A stretch of DNA of 64,000 nucleotides from NCBI RefSeq assembly GCF_033115175.1, contig NC_084850.1, forward strand, positions 101,123,439 through 101,187,438, given 5' to 3'. The translations under genes and the position numbers were made by a program. The notes below the pieces were generated by a model, which saw nothing but the letters and a program-made list of their open reading frames with translations, ran no database searches and had not been told where the DNA came from. This stretch comes from Lepus europaeus (Eukaryota; Chordata; Mammalia; Lagomorpha; Leporidae). Shown piece after piece: positions 43,001 through 54,305 of the stretch; positions within the stretch are counted from its first letter, which is position 1, and every line of letters begins with the position of its first letter.

Positions 43001-46000
43001 CCGGCTTGCTCCTGGGATCAAGGCAGGAGCAGCCTCTCCTGGCTCATACACAGGACGAGTGGGTGGGAGGGAGCCATCTTTGGCCCTGCAAGCCCCTCCG
43101 TCAGCCAGGAGGTATGCCTGTGTGCTTCCCGGCCTCTGTCGTCCCACCTGTTCTGCCCCTACCTGCTTCCCCAGTCTCACCAGGAGTGAGTCACACTGCA
43201 AGCCCTCCAGGGCACAAACGGTTCCTCCCCTGGCTTCCGTTCAGCCCCACTCGGTCGGTCGTGGTGGGGCCACCTTGAAAATTTCAGGCAGAAAAACTTC
43301 CACGTCTCTGTACCCTAGCGGCTCTTTAGAATGAATGGGGAAGATGGGCTCTAAGCTGGCAGCGTGGAAAGGCTGCTGACGCAAACAGGAAGTAGCAAAC
43401 TAGGAGGCAGCTGCTGCTCTGCCCCCTCCTGGCTGGGGGATCCTGAGTGTTCTGTCTCTCTGACACCCATTTCCTTGGCACACCACCCCCACAAAAAGCC
43501 CCCAGGCCTGGCAGAGCACCAGTTTTAGACACTTGGACCTGTTCTCTCTGTACCCACTTTACAAGCTTTGTGACTCTGAGCAAGTTACTACTGGTCTCTG
43601 GGCCTCAGTTTTCTTAGCTGTAGAAGGGGAAATGATGGTCCTGACAGGGGCTCTTGTGAAGAGATCCAGCCAGACTGCATTCCCTGCTGGGCGGGAATGT
43701 GACACCGACCACCGAATGTGCAGGAGCTGGTGGGGCAGCTCAGACGGTGGGCACTGTGGCTGCCGACTCCTGTGTCCCCTCAGTGGAAGGACAGCATGGT
43801 GTACAGGCGTGGTGGACGTGTCCTCCAAAGCCTAACACCCTGGCAACGTCTGGGGCAGCACCACATCCTCCAGCGAAATCGTATTTCTACAACCTAATTT
43901 ATGAATATTCACCCCAAGTGGGATAGAGACCACAAATAGGCCCCTGTCAGGTCAGGTTGGGTTTTGAGGCCAGACAGCTGAGAAAAATCCTTGGATTTTC
44001 TGCATTTTGGACCATACTGGCTAACAATTACGTAAATTACCTAATTGTGTACTGAACGCTGTTCAAAGTGCTTTGTCCCAGTGCTGCACATGTAGTAACT
44101 TGTCTAACACTTTTAACTAGCGTATGAGGTGGGTGCTATTATCATTCCCATTTTCCAGATTAGGAAACTGAGACACAGACAGGTTAAGTGACTGCTGATG
44201 GGTGCTGGAGTTGATGGGATTCAAGCCGGGGCAGCCAGGCTCCAGGGCCCATCTTCCCAGGCTGCCTCGTCAGAGGGGGTGTGGGAAAGATGAGTTTGGC
44301 TTTGGCAGTGCTTGGGGACCTGTGGCACCGTCAGAAGGACCCTTGGGTCTGGGGGGCAAGCCAGAGGGGACCTGGAAGTCCCCAAACATGGCAAGAGGAA
44401 GGCCACGAGATAGCACAAGAGAATGTGTAGACAGCGGGCAGGCTGAGGGCAGGAGTGAGAAGGGCCCTGGAAAGGAGTAAGGACACTAAGGAAAGTCAGC
44501 AGTCCAGGGCACTCTGAGACGGCCTGTGGGGTGCAGGCTCCCCTGCCCTCGGCCGTCAGGATCCTTTGTGTAGACAGCTTTCCCTCCAGGCCCCAGCATG
44601 GTGAGGCTCAGGACAGCCCCCAGGCCTGGCAGCACCCCATGGCGTCTAGACACTGCTCCAGAGCGTTGGCACGCTGAGGGTGTGGACCCAGTCTCTTCCA
44701 GACAGCCTAGACCCCTCCTCCTAGGACAAGGCCACTTCCTTCTGATCCCCAGGACAGCACGGGTGTGGACATTTCCTAAACCAGACCACCAGGGTCCTCT
44801 GGAATGTGGCAAGCTCAAGCTGGGGTCACTGTGGGATGTCGGGGCCAGTGTGGGGTACAGACCCCTCTTCCCGCACAGTGTCAGGACCTTTCCTGCTCCC
44901 GCTGTCAGGAACCCTCTGGGTGTGGCCACCTGCTTCCTCCAGACCATCAGACCCTTTGTCCAGCACGAGGAACCCATAGGGTTCTTTGGGGTGTGGGCGA
45001 ATCCTCAGCCAGACTGTCTGAGTCCTCTGTGCTGTACACCCCTCAGGGGCCTACGGGAATAAGAGGTTTGGGGGGTTTCACGTTGGCAGGGCACACTCAT
45101 GGGTTTAAACACTCAAGGTCCAGGGAGGCCTAGATGTCCCCCAGTGCATGAGGAATCGCCCCACCCTAAATGGCCATCATAGAATAGGACACTTCCTGCT
45201 GTAGACACCTGCTATTCACTCAGATCTCTTGTGTTTCCCACATGCACACACGGCTAAAGCACATGCCCCGGCCTCCCTTGCATTGGAGGTAGGACCAATG
45301 CCAGCCATTGGGAGCAGGGACGTGCACTGTGACCAGGTCTGACCCATTAGAACCCACCCCTAGGGCCGGCATTGAGCTGCCACCGTTGACACCTGCATCC
45401 CATATCGGAGTGTTGGTTTGACTCCTGGCACCTCTGCTTCTGATCCAGCTCCCTGCTAATGTGCCTTGAAAGGCAACAGAAGATGGCCCAAATCCTTGGG
45501 CCCCCGCCATCCACTTGGGAGACCCAGATGGAGTTCCTGGCTCCTGGCTTTGGCCTGATCCATCCCCAGCTATTGTGGCTATGTGGAAAGTGAACCAGCA
45601 CATGGAAGATGGATCTCTCTCTCTCTCTCTCTCTGTCTCCTGCCTTTCAAATAAATCAATCATTAAAAAAAAAAAAGCACCCACCTTCCCTATTCCCTAC
45701 TTGGCCCACCTACCAGGCAACGCTAGGGATCTAGTGTGACTCCGGGGCTCTAAGACACAGCTGAGGCATGTGAGGGAAAGGCCTAGGTGTGTGAGTCGCT
45801 GTGTGAAAGGAGGCATAGCCACACAGGACTGCTCCAGGAGTAAGCTACCTTTTAATGGGCACAGCCACTAAAGCCTTGCGGACTCCTACTACAGTGGCCC
45901 AGCAGCCTGCAAGTCCAGAGGAGGAAGTAGGCATCCTCCATCCCAAGCGTGTCTACATCCGACACCACCCAGCTCGTGCTCCTTCTGTGCAGACCAGGAA

Positions 46001-49000
46001 AGGGGCTCCTTCGGAGCACGCCCCGCCTGGCCCGCGGGAGACGAGAAGAGGAAGCACCTTCCAGGTGCCGCAGTCGTGTGCCAGACCACACTGCCCTGGG
46101 CCCCAGTTCCTCTCTTTCTGCTCGGCCTGGGACCCTTGAAAAATCCACCCCGCTGGGAAGGACTTCAGCATTCTTTAGCCATTAGCATGGCCAAGTTGTG
46201 ATGTCCCAGCTTGGAATACCAGCCCCTGCCAGGCCTTACCCATAGGTTCTGGGCACATGCTGCAGACACATGATGGGAAGAGTTGTGCGCAAGTACGCAC
46301 GCACACACACACACACACTCTCACACACCCCAGTCCCATCTCCCTACCTCTCCCACGTACTCCATGACGAAGCTGTTCTTGCGGATCTTCTCCAGCGTGC
46401 GCACACCCCAGCCACGCCCATCATCTGTGCGGAAGATGCAGAGGTCATAGCGGATGCCCTTCTGTACCACGCGATTGGGGCAGTCATAGCCACAGCGACA
46501 GCGGGAGTTGCACTCATAGATGGGCAGCCCGGCTCGTAGCCGCACCTGGCCCTGGTCATTGTAGGCAAACTTGTGCAGGGACGCCCCAGGGCAGCAGCCT
46601 CCAGCAGGTGCCGACAGACAGTCCTGGCACTCGCAGCCCACGGCTACCTGGTTGAGGGTGATGCCCTCCCCAACCCGGTACTCGTTGATGTACACAAAGG
46701 CCCGTGGGGGGCCGTCGAGGTCCACCTCATTCTCCACTGTGATGCGTCCCAGATGGTTGCGCTTGGCATTGAGCTCCTGCTCCCAGCGCCGAAGCGCCCG
46801 CCTCTGCTTGGCTTTCTGTACCAAATAGTTGGCCAAGCTTGGGTCCAGGTGCCGGGGTGGCTTTGACCGGTGGTGCCGCCGCAGCAGCTCCCTTTCTAAG
46901 TCCTTGTGGAACTGCTTGAGGATGCGCACGCACTTGAGATTCTGTCGGGGCTCCCAGGTGCTCTCTGAGTCTGGGTATCCGCGCCACTTTACCAGGTAGT
47001 ACTCCTGTTCCTGTTGGGGGGCCAGGACGGACAGGGGCACTGTGAGTGGCAAGACCCTTGGGCAACCAGCTCTCGTGGGCTTCCATCCAAAGCTGACAGC
47101 TAACACCCACCCCATGCCCCACCCTTTTTCTGGACTGGGCCTGCAAGGAAGAGAACGAAGTTCCAATCCTGCTCTCCCCCTTAGTACTTGGCCAAATTTG
47201 AATCTGGAAGTGAATCTCTCAAACCCATTCCCTCCTGACAGCTTTTGCTCGCAGCCCCACCTCCCACATCTATCCCTTAGCGCCTCCTGCCAACCTCCCC
47301 TGCAAAATACATCCAGACTCTGATCCCTTCAAACCTTCATGACTGTCATCACCGTCAGGGCTGGCCTGGGCCCCCATTCCCACGGCCCCCCTCACCCCTA
47401 CAGGCTGCCCTCCACACAGCAGCCACAGCACATGCTAGTTCAACAGCCTGGGTACAAACCCTCAAGCTCCCTTAGCTTTGCTGCCTCAGGCATGCTATTT
47501 CAATGTGTTGGGCCACAGTGTGTAAAATAAGAGCTAATATTTTTTTTTCTAGCATTCATTATGTAGTCTAAGCAATTTAGAATAATATTTACTCATTTAA
47601 CCCTCACGAAGCTCTATGAGGTAGGTGCTATGGATCATCCCCATTTTACAGATGAGGAAAGTAAAGTGCAGAGGGTTCTGGTAAGCCAGATTTAAACACA
47701 AGGCTTGCTGGCTCCGGCCTGTTCTTTTGACTCTCTTGCGGGTACCTCCTCTGACAGCAGTTAATACTTAACAGTTTCCAGGCACAGGGATTAAATGAGT
47801 CTCTGAGAGGAAGCGCCTGGTACACTGAAAGTGCCCGGTGACCATTAGCTATCACCAGCTCACTCCTGGGCTTAGCATCTCAATCTCTGCGACTGGTTTA
47901 CCTTCCTAGGGATGTGGCACGAGACATTTACTTGGGGATTCATTCTGGCTTCTGCTCCCCTCAGAAAGCCACTTAGTTTTCCTACCTGTAAAATGGGGAG
48001 GAGAGAGAGGCTACTCATCCTAGTTTTCCAGGATCAGAAGAGAAATTTCCCTTTTAGGCACAGATTGGGGTGGGGGGGGACACATAACCCAGTAGGAAGC
48101 CAACTTCCCAAGATCTACCCCCTTCCCCTAGGGCCCGGTCACTGCAGACTCACGCGGATCTTCTTGTAATCACACAGGTACTCGACTTCAAAATCATAGA
48201 GGTTCCTCTTAGAGATGCCAAGGGCAGGACAGGAGAGCTTGGCCAGGCGGCACAGGTCCTGCAGTTGATTCCAAGAAGACTTGCAACACACACTGCAGCC
48301 TGGAACGACAGGGCGGAAAGAATCATTACTGGGCAGCCTGACCTGGCCAGCCGCTCCAAATCCTCACTGGGCTACCCCAAGTCCTACCTAAGACGTAGTA
48401 AAATTGACCCCACAGGTCTTCCCCAAAGTGGAAAATTCTGCAACAGCAACCGGCCACTCCAGGGAACCCCAGTGCTGACTGCCCAAGGCTACCCCTGGGG
48501 CAGTGAACTTCAAAGTGCCGCCAAGTGCCATTTGCTACAGGGATTGGCCTAAAGGATTCTTCCCAGACCTTCAGACTCCCTCTACACTAGTCCTAAAACA
48601 ACCTAGCTTCTGGATCACCTTTCTTTCCACTTTGCAAAAGAAAGGGACAAACCCCCCCCCCATCTCAGCAGGGTGCATTGCCCAGGGAGGGGGTGGGGAG
48701 GGGAGGGGATTAAAACCTCCAGGGTACCAAACAAAGGCATAACTGGAAAGACTGGTCCTCAACCCCTTATCTGAAGCTCCTGGGCTAGATGAGCTTTAGA
48801 ATTCAGCATTTTTTTGGATTTTAGAAGTGTAGCTCTAGGTATGTCCTGTCCATTTGCAAACACTCCCAGCCTGGACAGGCACATCAAGCCATAATCAAGT
48901 GTACTGATAGCTCTGTAGCAAAAGTGCAAAAGGTTCACATTAAGTAGTTGAAATAAAGATGTAAGATAAGGTAACCTCACTGGACAGTCCTGCCTTATAA

Positions 49001-50350
49001 TCAATCTCCTTTTGCCATGAATGGTGCCAAATTTAAGAAAAAGCTTTCAGTACTCAAGAGATTTTGGAATGATGAACACAGGACTGTGGAATGACACTAT
49101 GTTACAGGAAGCTTCCTTGAATGGTTAGTCTGGGTACTTTAAACCTACAAAGTATGTTTCTTCCACACTGTATTCTGACTCTCTGTCTCAACCACATTTC
49201 TGTGAAAGGTGAAACCGCTCTGAAGTCAGCAACAGGCAAAGCAATCTAGGTTAGTGACATCCATTCTTTGAAACATCCCTGGAATCTTTCTGGGGCTACC
49301 AAGATCATTCAAGACCGGATTTTTAAAAACAATGTATCCTTCTTTCTGATGCAAGGCACCTTCTTAATTAATATGCTTTAGAAGCCATTTTATCAAAGCA
49401 TGTCACAGGGCACTTCAAGTCCACGTCCCACTTCGTCTTTCAAAACTGTCTAATATTTGCTACCTGCCTGCCATTACCAAACTCCAGCCTATTTAAACTC
49501 AGGACGAAACAGCCTAGATGTCAATCTAGAAATGTACAAGAGCTTTTCGTAATTATTCCGTGGGCTCCCCCCACACCCTAGGCAAGGCCTAGTGGAGACT
49601 CTGAGCCTGGGCCCACACTTTCCTCTCCTTGCGATGCAATCCCTTCGCATGCACGTGAAATCCGCCCCCCCCCAACCCTCTCAAGTGGTCCCTGTTAACA
49701 CCTCCTGCCACGGGCTCAGGCGCGGACCACAGCTGGGCTCTCCTGCCCCGCAGAGGTCCCCCTCCCACTTGTGGAACGCACACTCCTCGCAGCTGTCCGC
49801 ACACAGAGGAGCTCCCCCAACATGGTCACCCCGCTTTCCTCGCACATGGGGGGAGTCCGGCTCTCCCAAGAAGGAAGCTCCTATTCCCCTCTGCTGGAGG
49901 AACCCTCTCCCTTGAAGAGCCCCCCTGGGGGTCCGTCGCCCCTTCTCTTCCCTCCCCTTCCGGCGTCTCGCGTGGACACCGTACGGGTAACGGTCACCGG
50001 GGGCCGGTTTTCCCGCGCGCGGGCGAGGCCTCCCCGACAAGCCCCTGCGCGTGCGCGCGCCGCTCCGGTCGCGATCTGCGACGCGCGCGCCCCGCTCCCG
50101 CGTCCCCACTTAGCCCCGCGGCCACCGCGTTCCGAGGAGCGCGCCCCCTCCCCTCAGCCCCGCCCAGCCCCGCGCGCCAGGCCCGCGCTCCCCGAGCCCC
50201 TTCCTTTCTGCGCCGGGTTTCCGGCTCCGGGCTCCGTGGCCTCGGACGCCAGGACCCCGAGCCCGCGACGCCACCCCTCCAGCCCACCCGGCCCGGCCAG
50301 CGAGCCCGCGCCTCTGCCGCCACTGCTTCACCTTTTAAATTTTCCGCCAT
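39935..50350 (-). CDS. SUV39H1: SUV39H1 histone H3K9 methyltransferase, complete CDS (6 exons)
   Basis: The six coding segments (50332-50350, 48154-48299, 46348-47010, 40962-41108, 40745-40874, 39935-40068) join in phase to 1239 nt, which is 412 residues plus TAG, the same length as the human protein as I know it. Seen in order: N-terminus MAENLKG; chromodomain at about 43-101 with [10 protein letters not shown] and STWEP; cysteine-rich pre-SET at about 179-240; SET domain from about 243 with GRGWGVRT, the catalytic HFVNHS/CDPN motif split between exons 4 and 5 (Cys326) and ELTFDYN; post-SET cysteines ending CRKYLF. The family trimethylates histone H3 Lys9 in the nucleus and recruits HP1 to pericentromeric heterochromatin. 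All introns are GT-AG. The start sits in a CpG island. Identity is close to certain; intactness is read directly from the sequence. Confidence 0.98.
40745..40874 (-). CDS. SUV39H1: SUV39H1 exon 5
   Basis: 130 nt starting with Cys326 ([11 protein letters not shown]) and running through [14 protein letters not shown]. Ends in phase 1 with donor GTAGGG. Contains the SET pseudoknot strand and the FDY motif. Confidence 0.97.
40962..41108 (-). CDS. SUV39H1: SUV39H1 exon 4
   Basis: 147 nt, residues 277-325, from [12 protein letters not shown] to NISHFVNHS, the core of the SET domain. The donor GTGGGT splits the catalytic NHSC motif between Ser325 and Cys326. Confidence 0.97.
41109..43554. other. 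SUV39H1 intron 3, unique part
   Basis: No SINE or gene recognised apart from the L2-like tail near 42600; has a C-run at 41199-41212. Reading frames here lack family features. Confidence 0.5.
42555..42680 (-). mobile_element. L2-like tail with (ATTC)n
   Basis: (CATT)n at 42578-42602 followed by CTTGAGGCCTACCCTGTGCC, as in an antisense L2 end. SUV39H1 intron 3. Confidence 0.4.
43555..43700 (+). mobile_element. MIR SINE
   Basis: AAGCTTTGTGACTCTGAGC, AAGTTACTACTGGTCTCTGG and CTCAGTTTTCTTAGCTGTAG are the MIR core in sense. SUV39H1 intron 3. Confidence 0.8.
44040..44245 (-). mobile_element. MIR SINE
   Basis: GTATGAGGTGGGTGCTATTA, CCCATTTTCCAGATTAGG and AAACTGAGACACAGACAGG are an antisense MIR. 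SUV39H1 intron 3. Confidence 0.8.
44480..45115 (+). repeat. Possible degenerate tandem repeat, SUV39H1 intron 3
   Basis: Phrases like GTCAGGACCTTTCC, GTCAGGAACCCTCTGGGTGT, CATCAGACCCTTTGTCCAGC and GGTGTGGACCCAG recur at roughly 40-bp spacing; weak. Confidence 0.35.
45363..45676 (+). mobile_element. C-SINE in SUV39H1 intron 3
   Basis: TAGGGCCGGCATTGAGCTGC to AAATAAATCAATCATTAAAA. Confidence 0.9.
46298..46326 (+). repeat. (CA)n microsatellite
   Basis: ACGCACGCACACACACACAC run at the 3' side of SUV39H1 exon 3. Confidence 0.9.
46348..47010 (-). CDS. SUV39H1: SUV39H1 exon 3
   Basis: 663 nt, residues 56-276. It carries most of the chromodomain ([20 protein letters not shown]), the linker, the full pre-SET zinc cluster ([26 protein letters not shown]) and the start of the SET domain through MEYVGE. 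The acceptor CCAACAG and donor GTAGGG are clear. Confidence 0.97.
47540..47725 (-). mobile_element. MIR SINE
   Basis: TTTAACCCTCACGAAGC, CTATGAGGTAGGTGCTATGG and CCCCATTTTACAGATGAGG, antisense MIR. SUV39H1 intron 2. Confidence 0.85.
48154..48299 (-). CDS. SUV39H1: SUV39H1 exon 2
   Basis: Encodes residues 7-55 ([12 protein letters not shown] to CDYKKIR), the segment leading into the chromodomain. The acceptor CCAG ends at 48300 and the donor GTGAGT starts at 48153. Leaves phase 0. Confidence 0.96.
48757..49560. other. SUV39H1 intron 1, AT-richer unique part
   Basis: CTTATCTGAAGCTCC and TTTTTTGGATTTTAGAAG near 48770-48830 resemble an old DNA-transposon relic; otherwise nothing recognised. Confidence 0.3.
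50332..50350 (-). CDS. SUV39H1: SUV39H1 exon 1 (coding part)
   Basis: Nineteen coding bases, ATG through AAAAG, give MAENLK plus the first base of Gly7. The donor GTGAAG follows at 50331-50326. It is too short to appear as its own reading frame; recognised because exon 2 completes Gly-Cys-Ser-Val in phase 1. Confidence 0.95.
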
Positions 50351-50433
50351 CTTTCCCCACGGCTAACGACATTCGGGCCTAGCCGGCCTCGCGAGAAGAG
50401 AGCTCGCGCGGGCGTGGCCGGGAACGCGCAGCC

Positions 50434-50438
50434 TATTG
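50434..50438 (-). promoter_or_regulatory. CCAAT box (NF-Y type) upstream of SUV39H1
   Basis: CGGCCAATAGG read on the minus strand fits the NF-Y consensus and is placed about 85 bp before the start codon inside the CpG island. Confidence 0.55.
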
Positions 50439-50624
50439 GCCGCGCCTCCCCGCGAGCAGCACCGGCGAGGACCAACCGGCGAGCCGTGACCGGACCCCTC
50501 CCCGCCACCCGGCTCGGTCCCGGAGGCGGGTGCTCGCCGCGCTTTCCCAGAGTGCGTCTGGGCGGCGGCGGCGGCAGCGGTAGCGGTAGCTGAGGGTGCC
50601 TGAGGCCCTGCCCGTTCGCCGGTC

Positions 50625-51750
50625 TGTCTGTCACGCTGGTAGCCAATCACGTCGTCAGCCAGTCGTACGGGGGATTCTCCGTCCTGTCAGACCCCCAATT
50701 ACCTCCGTCAGTCAGTCCGTCACCACATTTTAACCCCAAGCAGGCCGTGACCCAGCGTGGAGCAGCGCCACGGACAGCTGCCCAATCAGTTGCCCTATTC
50801 AAATAGGCGATGGGTCAGTCTCCCCAGGCAGGTGTCTCGCCAGACCCCGCCTCCTTCACATGCTCTGTCAGTCAATGGCAGCATCCGTTTGTGCCTTGGG
50901 CCAGCTGCGACTCCCTGGAGGCAGGCCCCCGGCTGTTAGCCAGACTGCCCTTCCCACAGACGGTCCCCGCAATGGCGCAGGCCAGTCAAGCAGCCCTTGC
51001 CCTGGGACCAGCTCCTAGGTAGATCCTCTCATCAGCTCCGGCATCCAGCCTTGGCCGCAGGCAGGCAGGCAGGCAGGCTGTGATTAGGTCAGGACAAGCT
51101 GCCGTTGGTTACACCCCACGCACACCACCCAGCTAGGTCCCAGAGCAGAGCCATAGCAACTAGAGGGACAATTATGTTTCCATGCCACCTGTCATTGGCT
51201 CAGCCAGCCTGGCCTTTCCCAGGCGACTCATCTCAGCCTCGGGCAACGGACCATGGGTCCTTCAAACCAGCCACTGCCCTCTGCTTTTCCGCACCCCTGG
51301 GAGAGGCTGGCATCCTGTTAGGGCACACGGCCCATAACCACATAGAACCATCGAGGCAGGCAGCTATGCTGGTCTTGCTGCTGGCCAGCTGGCCTGTGAC
51401 CCATTCCACCTGCCTCTCATCGTAGTCAGTAGCCCACTGATCTCAGCATCTAGAGGGTGACAGGTCAGCCAGCAGAGCATGGAGCCAGGCCCTTGTGTGC
51501 CGTGATTCAGTGGAGGTGGACCGTTGGTGGCAGATTTCATTTCTCCATTCCCTCAGGCCAGGCCTGATTCCTGTGGCTCCTCTGCCTCTTAGTCCCTGTG
51601 TTACATAGTGCACCAAACAGTCATGCAGTTAACTCAACAGATATTCCATCTGCCTACCAGTCCAGGAACATGGCTGGCCTGTCTGACATTCTACCCTGCC
51701 TGCCACGAATCCAACAGTCAAGGGCTTAGCTAAGTCCTACTTCAGTCCCC
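50625..51750. repeat. GTCAGTC/CCAAT-rich degenerate tract upstream of SUV39H1
   Basis: CAGCCAGTCG, GTCAGTCAGTCCGTC, TCTGTCAGTCAATGGC, GGCCAGTCAAGCAGCC, GGTCAGCCAGCAG recur over about 1.1 kb. Contains CCAAT elements at 50643, 50694 and 50780, ATTGGCT at 51194 and a (GGCA)n run at 51058-51080. Confidence 0.5.
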
Positions 51751-51894
51751 TAGCCCTATTTTAGAACAGAGAGTAGATGCTGGTTCTCACGTCCCACCCC
51801 CCACCCCCCAGTCTCCTTGGACAGACAGGGCCCTCCAGGGACATGACAGTGATGGAAGACATGACCGCTGGCCATCTGGGCCTGGAGAGGAGAT

Positions 51895-51995
51895 TTAAGA
51901 GCCTGGGTTCTGGAGCCTGGCTACCTGACTGCTTGGTTCTACCAGGCACTCAACTGTGTGGCCACAGGCAATTTTCTCACCTGTACCACCTCAAA
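51895..51995 (+). mobile_element. MIR SINE fragment
   Basis: GGGTTCTGGAGCCTGGCTACC and CAACTGTGTGGCCACAGGC with TTTTCTCACCTGTA resemble a sense MIR. Confidence 0.5.
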
Positions 51996-52354
51996 TGAGT
52001 GATTCTGGCGTGGGTATTTCCCACTCATCTGAAAAATGAATCTTTCTGGATTAACACCTTTGTAGGAGACCTCAAAGGTAAGAGCTTGTCCTATTACGAC
52101 TGTGTCCTATTTCCAGCTATCTGTCCATTTAGCCTTAATTTAGTTCCTACTGTATATCCTGCTCTGCCCAAAGTTCAGGCCAAGGCAAGTTTTATTCATT
52201 GCAAGTGGCACAGATTTGGCCTATTTTCATGCACACCTCATACTGGAGTGTAGCACACATACATAAAAGCACATGACCATGGGTGCATGGTGTGATGAAT
52301 TTTTCACAAGCTAACATACATGTGGAGTCAGAGTGTGGGTTATAAAACATCATC

Positions 52355-52684
52355 AGCCAGGGCTAGTGTTGTGGCATAATGAGTAAAGCCACTGCCTGCA
52401 GTGCCGGCATCCCATATGGGTGCTGGTTCAAGTCCTGGCTGTTTCACTTCCAATCCAGCTCTCTGCTATGGCCTGGGAAAGCAGTGGAAGATGGCCCAAG
52501 TCTTTGAGCCCCTGCACCCATGTGGGAGACCCGGAAGAAGCTTCTGACTCCTGGCTTCGGATCAGCCCAGCTCTGGCCATTGCAGCCATCTGGGGGAGTG
52601 AACCAGCGGATGGAAGACCTCTCTCTCTCTCTGCCTCTGCCTCTCTGTAACTCTTTCAAGTAAACAAATAAAATATTTTTTAAA
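52355..52684 (+). mobile_element. C-SINE in the WAS-SUV39H1 spacer
   Basis: GGCTAGTGTTGTGGCATAAT to AAATAAAATATTTTTT; target-site copies ATCATCAGCCAGGG. Confidence 0.93.
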
Positions 52685-53034
52685 AAATCATCAGCCAGGG
52701 CATCTAAATCATTTAACTGAAATCAGCCTGCATCTTACAAGTGCAGTGGGCCCGGTAAGATGGTGTCACCTAATGACATTGCACCCATCTTAGTTTGGGT
52801 AAGTACACATTATGATGTTCACGCAACAAGAAAATCACCTAACAATGCATTTCTTGGAATATGTCCCCATCCTTAATTGATGCATGACTGTACTGGTTGA
52901 GTCATAATTTAAATGGCAGCACTTTTTTTTTGTCTTTCTTAGTAATACATAAAATAATGGTGCATTTTGTAGTCAATGATGACTCAGGATCACTGAAGTC
53001 CAGCAATAACGATAACAACAACAACAGCTGTGAA

Positions 53035-53192
53035 AATAGCACCTGACATTTCCAGAAGCCTGCAAGGATCCTGACACTTGGCAGAATCGCCTGGTTTAAT
53101 TCCCAGTGCAGTCCCATGAGGAAAATATTTTTATCCCCATATTAAGGACTGAGGAAACTGAGACCCTGAGGGATCAAGCAAGTTGTTCACAG
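53035..53192 (-). mobile_element. MIR SINE
   Basis: TTAATTCCCAGTGCAGTCCC, TTTTTATCCCCATATTAAGG and GAGGAAACTGAGACCCTGAG, antisense MIR; truncated by the next SINE. Confidence 0.7.
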
Positions 53193-53195
53193 TTC

Positions 53196-53220
53196 TTTTT
53201 TTTCTTTTTAATTTGAAAAC

Positions 53221-53275
<55 letters not shown>

Positions 53276-53478
53276 TGCTCTTCCATCTGCTGATTCACTC
53301 CCCCAAATGTCCACAACAGCTGCGGCTGGGATAGGCCAAGGTCAGGAGCCCAGAACTTGATCCAGGTCTCCGAAGTGGGTTGCAGGAACCCAAGCAAGCA
53401 GGACTGGGTCTCGAACCCAGGCACTTTGGCCTTGAGTGTGGGCACATCTAGACTGCGTGTGCCAAGCACCTGCCCCTC
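53196..53478 (-). mobile_element. C-SINE, old, with long (GA)n
   Basis: TTTTTAATTTGAAAACAGAG then about 50 bp of GA repeats; head GCCAAGCACCTGCCCC. Confidence 0.75.
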
Positions 53479-54050
53479 ACAGTCAACTCTTCTACCCAGC
53501 ACTTACAGCAGTTCAGAGGTTGTGGGATGGAAGTTCTCTTCCAGAAGAGGGGAAATAAGTGACACTGACAGACCCTGCTCCCTAGACCAAGTGTCCATCT
53601 GCCTGCCCGCGGTGGGGTGGGGAAGTGGAGACAGGGGTGAAGAAATGAAAAAATTACGGAACTAGAGACTGCCTCCTTCTCTAGCTCAGGGCAAATGTCC
53701 TTGTCCTCAGGGAATTCTTAAGGGGCAAAGCTAGCTCCCGTGCCCTCCATCTCCCTCCCTCACAGCTCCCACCATCTCCCTCATTCTCTCCCTCTTCAAC
53801 ACCCCACTGCCACCCGCGCTTCCATGGCTCAGAAATTCTTCCACTGGTCTTGCAGAAGAGGCCTCCCCTCTCTGGGTTCCCCTTCCCCTTCATCTTCCTC
53901 CCCTATTCCCTCCTCTTCCTCCTGTAAAGGAAAATATTTGAGAACTTGAACCCCCTAGATTTCAGAAATAGGAAGGCATAGGGGCCTCAAGTCTAGGCTT
54001 TGATATGCCAGAGCTTCGAATTACTCCCTGGAAATAGCTGTAAGCACCAG
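53479..54050. other. Spacer, no gene seen
   Basis: Pyrimidine-rich patch at 53740-53930 (CTCCCTC and TTCCTC phrases); nothing else recognised. Confidence 0.5.
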
Positions 54051-54054
54051 ACAG

Positions 54055-54305
54055 ACAGAGCTCCTATGCCCTGGTTTACTCCCCAGATGCTAGCAACTGC
54101 CAGGCTAGCCCAGGCAGAAGCCAAGAGCCAGAACCTCCACTCAGGTCTTCCACATGGGTGACAGGGACCCAAGCACTTGCGCCATCACCGCTGCCTCTCG
54201 AGGTTCTGCATTAGCAGGAAGCTGGAGTCGGGAAGGGAACTGGACATGGAACCCAGATGTGGGATGTGGGATGCAGGTGTCCTAACCACGAGGCCAGATA
54301 CCCCA
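54055..54305 (-). mobile_element. C-SINE, old, tail-truncated
   Basis: GGTTTACTCCCCAGATGC to AACCACGAGGCCAGATACCC; diverged. Confidence 0.6.

Larger units (their letters stand above)
49930..50620 (-). promoter_or_regulatory. SUV39H1 CpG-island promoter
   Basis: Very GC- and CpG-rich tract over the start codon, first intron start and upstream flank, including a GGC-rich run at about 50560-50580. No TATA box is visible near the start. An NF-Y type CCAAT on the gene strand lies at 50438-50434, about 85 bp upstream of the ATG, typical of TATA-less housekeeping promoters. Confidence 0.85.

Noticed and set aside
49771-50382. 203-codon plus-strand frame over the SUV39H1 promoter
   Set aside because: CpG-island composition keeps stops rare; proline/arginine-rich peptide with no features, antisense to exon 1.
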